DNA of 6,668 bases, taken from contig JANXQE010000613.1 of NCBI GenBank assembly GCA_025356925.1, positions 1 through 6,668 of the forward strand, read 5' to 3'. The DNA is from Limisphaerales bacterium. GTDB taxonomy: Bacteria > Verrucomicrobiota > Verrucomicrobiia > Limisphaerales > UBA8199. Below are positions 1-5,890 of this stretch, one piece after another. The notes beneath the pieces were generated by a model. That model was given only the letters and a program-made list of their open reading frames with translations. It was not told where the DNA came from and did no database searches. The position numbers and the translations under genes are program-made. Positions within the stretch are counted from its first letter, which is position 1; each line of letters begins with the position of its first letter.

Positions 1-167
1 CGCCCGCTAAGAATTGGCCTGAGTCCGCAGATGGCTTCGAGCAGGGTGGTCTTGCCGCAGCCGGTCCGACCCATCAACACGGCGTAATGGCCTGTGGGAA
101 TTTCCAGATCGATGCTGCCAAGCCGAAACTGGCCTGCCTGGATCGAAACATTCTCGAGGCGAATCAT
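1..167 (-). CDS. ModC-like ABC importer ATPase, N-terminal part only
   Basis: The first 55 residues of an ABC ATPase are visible; the C-terminal part lies beyond the left edge. After a short N-terminal beta region (MIRLENVSIQAGQF), the Walker A loop GRTGCGKTT sits at residues 33-41, followed by LLEAICGL, typical of importer nucleotide-binding subunits. By position and type it should energise the ModB-like permease just upstream by ATP hydrolysis at the cytoplasmic membrane face. Its ATG (167-165) overlaps the permease stop as ATGA, which fixes the start and implies translational coupling. Q-loop, signature, Walker B and any C-terminal TOBE/molybdate domain are outside the window, so a molybdate assignment rests only on the partners. 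ABC ATPase is near certain; the substrate is not. Confidence 0.9.
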   Translation of the reverse strand, partial: MIRLENVSIQAGQFRLGSIDLEIPTGHYAVLMGRTGCGKTTLLEAICGLRPILSG

Positions 168-979
168 GGTTGCACGGCCTGTCGAAAGGTTATTTCGGAT
201 CCAAAACGACGCACCACCGCCAACACGGCGACGGCCGCGATGATCATGATCAACGACACCGCCACGGCGGCTTCAAGATTGCCGATGCTCAATTCCAGAA
301 ACACGGTGGTGGATAGCACCTCGGTTTTCATGCGAGTCGCTCCGGAGAAAACGAGAATCGGCCCGAACTCGCCCAGGGCTCGCGCCCAGGCCAGAGTGCC
401 GGCGGTCAGGACCCCGCGGCGCGCTTCCGGCAGGGTTACCAACCAAAAGGCCTGAGCCTGTGTGCAGCCGAGCGTGAGGGCTACCTGTTCGCTGCGGGGA
501 TTGATCTGGTCGAAGGTCACGCGCATGGTCCGCACAGCGAAGGCGCAGGCGACAGCGAACTGGGCCAAAATCACGCTCGGGATCGAGTAAGTGATGGGCA
601 CGAGGCGTTGGACAGCACGGCCCGGGCTTGTCTGAAAAAGAATCAGCAGGCTCAAGCCGATCACCAGCGGTGGCAGGACGATGGGAATATCCAGCAGGGC
701 GTCCAGGAGAGTGCGCCCGGGGAATCGGCCTCGGGAAATCAGATAGCCCAAAGGCACTCCGATCCACAAGGAGAGCAGGGCGGTGAGACTGCAAGAGATC
801 AGGCTTAACTTGATGGCATAGCGGATCTCAGGCGAGGCGAGCACATGCCACATTTGTGCAGGCGTCGTGAATGACGCGTCCGCGGCCAGCATCGCGACGA
901 TCAGCAATACATAGATGCTCCCCAAGAGGCCCAGGCACACGTAGAACGGCGTATCGGAGGACTGAGCTCCGGATTTCAT
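164..979 (-). CDS. ModB-like ABC importer permease
   Basis: A 271-residue inner-membrane permease of the binding-protein-dependent family, closest in character to ModB/CysT/TupB-type oxyanion permeases. Hydrophobic segments lie near residues 15-35, 57-80, 92-115, 136-150, 195-212 and 238-257. DIPIVLPPLVIG (about 97-108) is typical of the ModB/CysU group, and the cytoplasmic EAA loop that contacts the ATPase is at about 185-206 (EARRGVLTAGTLAWARALGEFG). The open frame extends 22 codons upstream, but ATG at 979 is preferred: it overlaps the binding-protein stop as ATGA (976-979), has a GGGG Shine-Dalgarno-like run just upstream, and gives the family's usual length. The downstream ATPase overlaps its stop in the same way. 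Role: translocating the ligand delivered by the tandem binding protein. Family is secure; molybdate, tungstate or another substrate is undecided. Confidence 0.93.
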   Translation of the reverse strand: MKSGAQSSDTPFYVCLGLLGSIYVLLIVAMLAADASFTTPAQMWHVLASPEIRYAIKLSLISCSLTALLSLWIGVPLGYLISRGRFPGRTLLDALLDIPIVLPPLVIGLSLLILFQTSPGRAVQRLVPITYSIPSVILAQFAVACAFAVRTMRVTFDQINPRSEQVALTLGCTQAQAFWLVTLPEARRGVLTAGTLAWARALGEFGPILVFSGATRMKTEVLSTTVFLELSIGNLEAAVAVSLIMIIAAVAVLAVVRRFGSEITFRQAVQP

Positions 980-2532
980 CGATTGACCCCGACGGCGTTC
1001 GCGTTGGTCGGAGAAATCCGAGTTACGTTCTCGGCACCACGCCAATGGAAGCCGGCTGTCTCGTAGCGGTTTCGGGAGTCCTGCGATTGCAGCGCTTCAA
1101 GCAAACGTGTGGCAAGGTATTTGAACCTGGAGTCCTGGCTGATGCTAAAGGTCTGGACTGCGATTGCCTGAGGGAGGGCAAGCTCGACCACGTCGAGCTG
1201 TCCTCGGACTGGCGTGGTATTTGAAACATAAACAACGGCTGCATCGAGCGCGCCAGTCCTCATCTGGTTCACCAAAAGGTCGGCAGTGGGAACCTGGGTC
1301 ACCACATTGGCCATCACGGGCTCGAGGACATCCTCCTGCTGCAAGAGCCTTTTGGTCAAAGCACCGAGGGTGCTTTGTGCTTCGTTGGCCACACCAATCC
1401 GCAGCCCCTTTTGTGCGAGATCACGAAGCGAACCGAGGTGTCGTGGGTTGCCTTTCGCAACCAGCAGGACGATGGCAGAATCGGACAGTTCCATGGCCTG
1501 TCCGGGAAAGAGGTCCGCGACCGGCAGGACAAAAGACTTGTCGCAGGTGAGATAGGCGTCGGGTCTGGCGCCGGCTTTCATTTGGGCCACCAGGATGCCG
1601 CAGCCGTTGTAGACTCGAGTCACTCGAGCGCCCTCGCGCTGCTCAAATGCGTGCAGGGTTTCCTCTACCGCCGGCCGGTTCATCGCTCCGCAGTAGAGCA
1701 CCAGCTCGGGTGTTTCCGCCCACATATCTCCGTCGATTGGCTGGTAACCCTGGCGGCCAAATTCCTGCAGTCCTGCATCGCGCGCGGAGAGGAATCGCGC
1801 CAACCGCAGTGCCGCCGTGGGCTGTCGGCTGCATTTAAGCACACCGACCGCGACCGTCTCGATCGTGTGGGCCAATTCGGGAACCTGGACCATTTCAAGC
1901 TCAGGGTATTGGCGGCAGGTGGCATCCCAGACGATGCCGGCGTCGATCGCGCCGAGTTTGATGTCGTTGGCGACATCACCCACAGTCGGCTTAAGAACCC
2001 GGGCGTGTGAGCGGACCTGGTCCCACTGTCCGGCGTTTTCGAGGGCAGCGCGCGTCGCCCTGCCCACGGAGGCCGCCTCGGGGCTGGCCAGAGCGAGGGC
2101 GACATCGGGGCGCAGGAGATCCTGGAGGGTCTCGATCCGTTTGGGGTTGCCCCTGCGGACGGCGATCACCGGCCGAAGCCGCGCCAACGGCATAGTTTCG
2201 GCGACCAACCCTTGCTCGCGTGCCAGGAGGGTGGTCTGGGCGTCGGCTGCGAGGAAGAGATCTCCGGTTTTGGCAACTCGAACATTGCCCAGCAGCGTGC
2301 CGGAGCCGCCGTATTGCAATTGCACACGCGCTCCGAACCGGCGCTCGTATTCTCTGACCACAGCCTCGACCGGCGGCCTGATGCCTGCCGCGCAATACAT
2401 GACTAGTGGATGATTTTGATCCGCGTGCTGGCTCGAGGGGGCGGGCTGCCACCACAACAACGTGACGAGCCCGAGTGCGAGCACAATCGAAACTCCCAGC
2501 GTTATCCAAAACCGATGCAGCGTGCCACGCAT
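976..2532 (-). CDS. Membrane-anchored tandem double ModA-like (SBP_bac_11-type) solute-binding protein
   Basis: A 518-residue protein, about twice the length of a usual ModA. An N-terminal hydrophobic segment (about 8-28) with no lipobox cysteine probably anchors it in the inner membrane facing the periplasm. Two homologous domains follow. Domain 1 (about 43-268) opens LVMYCAAGIRPPVEAV and has YGGSGTLL then GDLFLAAD. Domain 2 (about 277-498) opens LVLYCGAMNRPAVEET and has YNGCGILV then PDAYLTCD. Both carry a later VANDIKLGAIDAGIVW / LVNQMRTGALDAAVVY element. It presumably captures ligand for the ModB/ModC-like importer encoded next. Canonical ModA anion-site serines look replaced, so the ligand may not be molybdate. 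Start: ATG 2532 begins a clean signal-anchor. GTG 2559 is a real alternative, with GGGAAGG 8 nt upstream and overlap of the preceding stop; it adds nine residues. Confidence 0.9.
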   Translation of the reverse strand: MRGTLHRFWITLGVSIVLALGLVTLLWWQPAPSSQHADQNHPLVMYCAAGIRPPVEAVVREYERRFGARVQLQYGGSGTLLGNVRVAKTGDLFLAADAQTTLLAREQGLVAETMPLARLRPVIAVRRGNPKRIETLQDLLRPDVALALASPEAASVGRATRAALENAGQWDQVRSHARVLKPTVGDVANDIKLGAIDAGIVWDATCRQYPELEMVQVPELAHTIETVAVGVLKCSRQPTAALRLARFLSARDAGLQEFGRQGYQPIDGDMWAETPELVLYCGAMNRPAVEETLHAFEQREGARVTRVYNGCGILVAQMKAGARPDAYLTCDKSFVLPVADLFPGQAMELSDSAIVLLVAKGNPRHLGSLRDLAQKGLRIGVANEAQSTLGALTKRLLQQEDVLEPVMANVVTQVPTADLLVNQMRTGALDAAVVYVSNTTPVRGQLDVVELALPQAIAVQTFSISQDSRFKYLATRLLEALQSQDSRNRYETAGFHWRGAENVTRISPTNANAVGVNR

Positions 2533-2549
2533 CAAATGAGAGATCCAGG

Positions 2550-3227
2550 CTAGGCGCACGCGATTAACCTTCCCTGGTCCAGCCGAAGAACCTGTTGGCA
2601 CTTTCGTGCGGGGGTCGGATCGTGCGTTACGACCAGGACCGATCCGCCGTCGCTGGCAAAGCTTCGAAGGCAATCCCAGACTTTTTCGGCATTTTCAGGG
2701 TCAAGATTCCCGGTCGGTTCATCTGCCAGGAGCACCTTCGGGCGGTTGAGCAGAGCGCGAGCCAGCGCGGTGCGCTGTCGTTCCCCGGTGCTCAATTCGG
2801 CGGGGAGGTGTCGGGCCCGTTCTTGCAGTCCAAACCGGGCAAGCAACTCATTGGTGCCTTTGGCTGCGGGTTCGGGTTCGGCGATCCGCCCCAGCGCTGC
2901 GGTCAGGACGTTCTCGCGGACGCTCAGGTAAGGCACCAAATGAAACTGTTGAAACACAAACCCGATGTTATCCGCCCGAAACCGGGCGCGAGCGTCGGCG
3001 GACAATGAATGCATTTCCTGACCGTCGACAAAAACGCGGCCGCTGTCCGGTTCGAGCAAACCACCGATGGCCAGGAGCAGCGTCGTTTTGCCGCATCCAC
3101 TCGGCCCCTGCACCACCGTCAGTTGCCCGGCGTCCACGGTAAAGGAGATGTCATCCAAAGCGTTGACTTTGCCGGTTGGACCACGAAACGCTTTCGCGAG
3201 CTTCTCGACCCGGACGATGGTCTTCAT
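2550..3227 (-). CDS. LolD/MacB-type ABC transporter ATPase
   Basis: A complete 225-residue nucleotide-binding subunit, the usual LolD/FtsE/MacB-ATPase size. Walker A GPSGCGKTT is at 41-49, Q-loop VFQQF at 91-95, the signature at 145-151 (LSTGERQ in place of LSGGQ), Walker B VLLADE at 165-170, the D-loop GNLD at 173-176 and the switch histidine of VTHD at 202. ADEPTGNLD and FVFQQFHLVPYLSVRENV are typical of the LolD/MacB branch, not of importer ATPases. All catalytic residues are present, so it should be active. The ATG overlaps the FtsX-like permease stop as ATGA (3224-3227), making that permease its obvious partner. The next gene begins about 17 bp after its stop, or overlaps it if the GTG start is used. 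The substrate or mechanical role cannot be deduced from this subunit. Confidence 0.95.
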   Translation of the reverse strand: MKTIVRVEKLAKAFRGPTGKVNALDDISFTVDAGQLTVVQGPSGCGKTTLLLAIGGLLEPDSGRVFVDGQEMHSLSADARARFRADNIGFVFQQFHLVPYLSVRENVLTAALGRIAEPEPAAKGTNELLARFGLQERARHLPAELSTGERQRTALARALLNRPKVLLADEPTGNLDPENAEKVWDCLRSFASDGGSVLVVTHDPTPARKCQQVLRLDQGRLIACA

Positions 3228-4501
3228 GCCTGGCTGAGAACCTCGGCCGGAGAGCGCTGCGCTGCGAACCAGGTCGGCAGCCAGCTCGCCAGAACCGTGA
3301 GCGCCGGGGTTCCAATAAATACCAGGAGAAGTGAGCGTGGGTCGAGCAATCGAACATCACGGATTCCATGAAGGGCGGCCGCTGGCCACGCTCCGCTGGG
3401 CAGCCAAAAAATCCCGAAACCCAGACCCGCTCCGGCCAACCCCATGACCACCGCGCGCCCCAAAAAGATGGTAATGATTTGCCACGAACGAACGCCGAGC
3501 GCTCTGAAGAGCGCAACTTCGGCCCGTCGCTCGCGCACGTTTGAGAACGCTAAGAAACCAATCCACGCCGCCGACACCAAGCTGGCCAAGGGCACCGCCA
3601 GCGAAGCAAAGTCTTCCTGGGCCTGTCGCAGTTTCGCTCGATTCTCCGTCTCACGGGAGATAGCCACCCGCGCCTCGGTGGCGGCTCGTTGGCGCGCTTC
3701 GGCTCGAGCCAGGGTTTGCGATTGGAATTCGATGACCTGTGTGTCGGGCAGGACCGCGCCGATCTCGGTGCGCACTTTGGGCAGGCTATCGGCTGCGCAG
3801 ACACACTCCAATGCCAGGATACCGTTGATGCGGCCAGGTTCTCCGAGCAGCAGTTGTGCTTCCTTCAAACTAATCCAAACGGTGATGTCATCCTTGGTTC
3901 CTCTTTCGGGATGGAGCTTGCCGACCTTGAACTCGCGTCCCAGGAGCTTGACCACGTCACCGACCTTCAGTTTCAGCGAGCGATGCAATTCCCAGCCCAC
4001 AACCATCGTACCCTCAGGAACCGGTTCCAGGAGCGGGCGTTTGGAATCGGCATTTACGATGGGGACTTCGCCGCGAACGCCGTCCAGGATAATGGCGCGC
4101 TCAACCTCCGTCCATTTGAGCTTTTGCTGGAGACTAGGCAGCAGATGCTGAATGGTGACGAGGCGCGAGTTGGCCAACCGGTCAACATATTCTTCGGGCA
4201 TGGTATGGCTGGCGAAGTCTTCCGCGAAGAGCTCGTTGAGGTTTTGGTCTCGTGGAAGAATCAGCACATTGAAGCCGAGTTCCTTGGTGATTTTCCGGTA
4301 ATCGTCCTCCAGCGTGGCCATCCTGGCTCTTGTATCAGCTTCCTTCGCCGCGATAATGCGGATCGTCCGCGCGTCGTGCTCACGCAGGATAGCTAGTTCC
4401 CCAAGCAGAAAGGCGACGGCGATTGTGGCCGACGCAACACCGAGGCTAAAATTTCCCCGACGATACCAAATCTCGAACAACACCAAACGGAGTAGTCGCA
4501 T
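3224..4501 (-). CDS. FtsX/MacB-type ABC transporter permease
   Basis: A 425-residue inner-membrane protein with the type VII ABC (FtsX/MacB/LolCE) layout: one N-terminal membrane helix (about 18-38), a large periplasmic region, then three C-terminal helices (about 300-320, 342-368, 388-410). The FtsX family hallmark RERRAEVALFRALGV is at 323-337, and the C-terminus AAQRSPAEVL is the usual MacB/LolC-like ending. The periplasmic part is flanked by charged, probably coiled-coil stretches at about 42-75 and 262-298, which could form a stalk. The middle (about 140-240, with EGTMVVGWELHRSLKLKVGDVVKL) resembles a MacB periplasmic core domain. Start ATG at 4501 lies 1 bp after the preceding stop (TGATATG), so translation is likely coupled. 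It pairs with the downstream ATPase. Such complexes export, extract lipoproteins or transmit force; which applies here is unknown. Confidence 0.92.
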   Translation of the reverse strand: MRLLRLVLFEIWYRRGNFSLGVASATIAVAFLLGELAILREHDARTIRIIAAKEADTRARMATLEDDYRKITKELGFNVLILPRDQNLNELFAEDFASHTMPEEYVDRLANSRLVTIQHLLPSLQQKLKWTEVERAIILDGVRGEVPIVNADSKRPLLEPVPEGTMVVGWELHRSLKLKVGDVVKLLGREFKVGKLHPERGTKDDITVWISLKEAQLLLGEPGRINGILALECVCAADSLPKVRTEIGAVLPDTQVIEFQSQTLARAEARQRAATEARVAISRETENRAKLRQAQEDFASLAVPLASLVSAAWIGFLAFSNVRERRAEVALFRALGVRSWQIITIFLGRAVVMGLAGAGLGFGIFWLPSGAWPAAALHGIRDVRLLDPRSLLLVFIGTPALTVLASWLPTWFAAQRSPAEVLSQA

Positions 4502-4502
4502 A

Positions 4503-5648
4503 TCAATCAGCTGCCCGGGCTGGTTTTGCCCGCAGAAAGACCGTCGTCACCCCGAGGAAAAGAGCGGCGATTGCGATCACAACCGCAAGATTGCGAAGCA
4601 AATGGTCACCAGGGATCCTCGCCCGAGCCTCGCTCACGGGCACGAATGCGGGTGCTAAGACGACCGATGGGGGTGTCTCCAGATGATTTGTAGTGGCGCG
4701 CGCGAATTGGGACAAGCCGACCAATGGGGGCCCCTCGCTCGCCTTGACACTGTGGCCCTGGAACGCCTTTCCCCAATCCACTGACATTAGTAAATCGAAG
4801 CCGGCATTCATCTCCTTGATTTGGCAGGAACAAGGGCCTGTCAACAGCCGGGCCATCGTTCCGATTACTTCCGCATTAATTCCCTCGCCAATGGCGGGGG
4901 GCAGCACCCGGGCCCGTCCAAACACCGGAAACAACATCGGCCTGGTCTCTCGGTCCAGGCTCGGATGCCAGCTCAGCAGTTGCTTCACGAGCATGCTCTC
5001 GGCTGGGTCCTGACGAGATATTCGCAGCGTCGAAAAAGTTATGCGCAGCGGCAGGTCGGTCGCGAGGGGAGGGTCCTCTGGTCCAAGTTCAGGTAGTCCA
5101 AGAGATTGCTGGAGCTTTTTAGATTCGATGCTCAAAAGGTTCGTCAGCGCATCGTCGCGCGCCGGGTTGCCGCTCGCCAGCAGCAACCAAACGGCTGAAT
5201 CGCCCGCGATCAGCCTCCGGGCAATTTCCTGCCGCGCGGGCGAGTCGATCAGGTTGGTGACCATTTCAGTGGCTAGCGGGCCCGCCCAGACGGACGGTTT
5301 GATCCCGGTTTGCGCGGGGTAACGCACCACCATCCATGGCAACGCCGGGTTTTCCTGTGCCGTCCAGAGTGCGCGGAAAGGCGCTGGCATTTGGGTGGAA
5401 ACCTCTATTTGGCGCAGTAACAGGTTTGCCGAGCCGGTTTCGCCGGCAGTCTGGATGAGCTTGAGAGCGGACTGCTGGTCGGACAGAAAGTCCCGCCCAT
5501 GGAAGACGACCAAGACATACGGGTCCGGAGTCCAGCGTTCCAGGGCGTAACGGAAAACCGGCACATTGCACGCAGGAAGGTTCGTTGGGCCAGGACCGGC
5601 GGACAGCAGAAGTCCCAGGCAGATCAAGTTGTGCCGGCGGCAGGGCAT
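4503..5648 (-). CDS. Secreted, C-terminally membrane-anchored protein of unknown function with CNVPVFRYALERW motif
   Basis: A 381-residue protein, first gene of the block. It has a basic N-terminus and hydrophobic stretch (LICLGLLLSAG, residues 8-18) resembling a signal peptide, a large soluble region, and a C-terminal helix (about 352-372, LRNLAVVIAIAALFLGVTTVF) followed by a basic tail. It should therefore be periplasmic and anchored at the C-terminus. CNVPVFRYALERW follows at 27-39; LPAC is a non-ideal lipobox, so lipidation at Cys27 is possible but unproven. VLVVFHG (45-51) and PWMVVRYP (104-111) hint at a thioredoxin-like alpha/beta fold, at low confidence. GPCSCQIKEMNAGFDLLMSVDW (271-292) contains a CxC pair that could bind metal or be redox-active. 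I recall similar motifs in PVC-group hypothetical proteins, but no known function. ATG 5648 is preferred to TTG 5690, which adds 14 unhelpful residues; neither has a strong ribosome binding site. Confidence 0.85.
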   Translation of the reverse strand: MPCRRHNLICLGLLLSAGPGPTNLPACNVPVFRYALERWTPDPYVLVVFHGRDFLSDQQSALKLIQTAGETGSANLLLRQIEVSTQMPAPFRALWTAQENPALPWMVVRYPAQTGIKPSVWAGPLATEMVTNLIDSPARQEIARRLIAGDSAVWLLLASGNPARDDALTNLLSIESKKLQQSLGLPELGPEDPPLATDLPLRITFSTLRISRQDPAESMLVKQLLSWHPSLDRETRPMLFPVFGRARVLPPAIGEGINAEVIGTMARLLTGPCSCQIKEMNAGFDLLMSVDWGKAFQGHSVKASEGPPLVGLSQFARATTNHLETPPSVVLAPAFVPVSEARARIPGDHLLRNLAVVIAIAALFLGVTTVFLRAKPARAAD

Positions 5649-5700
5649 GAGAATCAGGTTAACAATGCTTTGGCCGGGAGCAGGGCGCAACCAGATTCTT

Positions 5701-5734
5701 GGATAACTTATTAAGTATTTATTTTAACTTATCC
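5701..5734. promoter_or_regulatory. AT-rich operator/promoter-like island with overlapping repeats
   Basis: A 34-bp, almost pure AT island in otherwise GC-rich DNA, 53 bp upstream of the operon's ATG. GGATAACTT (5701-5709) is repeated inverted as AACTTATCC (5726-5734) with one mismatch in nine. AACTTAT occurs directly repeated at 5705 and 5726, exactly 21 bp apart (two helical turns). ACTTATTAAGT (5706-5716) is a perfect 5-1-5 palindrome. Such structure suits a minus-strand promoter with a dimeric regulator site. On the minus strand TAAAAT within this island is a candidate -10, but no -35 with good spacing is convincing. Inference only. Confidence 0.4.
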
Positions 5735-5738
5735 TGGC

Positions 5739-5768
5739 TTGACAAAAACGACCCCGCCGGAGTAAAAA
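5739..5768 (+). promoter_or_regulatory. Candidate sigma70-like promoter for the PATR gene
   Basis: TTGACA (5739-5744) is a perfect -35 hexamer. With an 18-bp spacer it is followed by TAAAAA (5763-5768), a 4/6 match to TATAAT. Transcription would begin near 5775, leaving a leader of roughly 115 nt before the GTG at 5891. The match is by consensus only. A TACACT at 5864-5869 is a weaker alternative, but it would put the start at the ribosome binding site. Confidence 0.4.
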
Positions 5769-5799
5769 TCCCTCGCGCCTGCTCCCGATTTCTGGCGGG

Positions 5800-5857
5800 C
5801 GCTTTCTCGCCTCGGGCGGGAAGCGAAGGCAAAAGCCCTCGAGTGCGGACCCGAGGC
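5800..5857 (+). repeat. GC-rich inverted repeats in the leader (competing hairpins)
   Basis: Three pairings are visible. CGCTTTC (5800-5806) pairs with GGAAGCG (5819-5825), with one G-U pair, enclosing CGCC-TCG-GGCG (5808-5818); together they form a long hairpin. GCCTCGGG (5809-5816) is also a perfect 8-bp inverted repeat of CCCGAGGC (5850-5857). CCTCG (5837-5841) can pair with CGAGG (5852-5856). The first two share bases and exclude each other. No T-run follows on either strand, so this is not a standard terminator. A regulatory RNA role is speculative. Confidence 0.35.
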
Positions 5858-5876
5858 AATTGGTACACTGGTCGGC

Positions 5877-5882
5877 AGAGGA
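5877..5882 (+). promoter_or_regulatory. Ribosome binding site AGAGGA for the PATR protein
   Basis: AGAGGA lies 8 nt before the GTG at 5891 and supports that codon as the start. An in-frame GTG at 5843 is open too, but it would add 16 residues without signal-peptide character and lies inside the leader inverted repeats. Confidence 0.55.
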
Positions 5883-5890
5883 TTGGAGAC

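Noticed and set aside
1612..1628. Perfect palindrome GACTCGAGTC with a second CTCGAG close by
   Set aside because: It sits within the codons around the YNGCG loop of the binding protein, has no counterpart elsewhere, and is likely chance codon use.
1375..2010. Long plus-strand open frame (211 codons) antisense to the binding protein
   Set aside because: It lies wholly within a convincing minus-strand gene, its translation has no recognisable domain, and GC-rich third positions explain the lack of stops.
3444..4396. Two overlapping plus-strand open frames of 235 codons antisense to the FtsX-like permease
   Set aside because: Their translations are low-complexity and motif-free, while the minus strand encodes a clear FtsX-family permease.
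5800..5825. Possible rho-independent terminator
   Set aside because: The hairpin is strong but no U-run follows on either strand, and no gene ends nearby on either side, since the flanking genes diverge.
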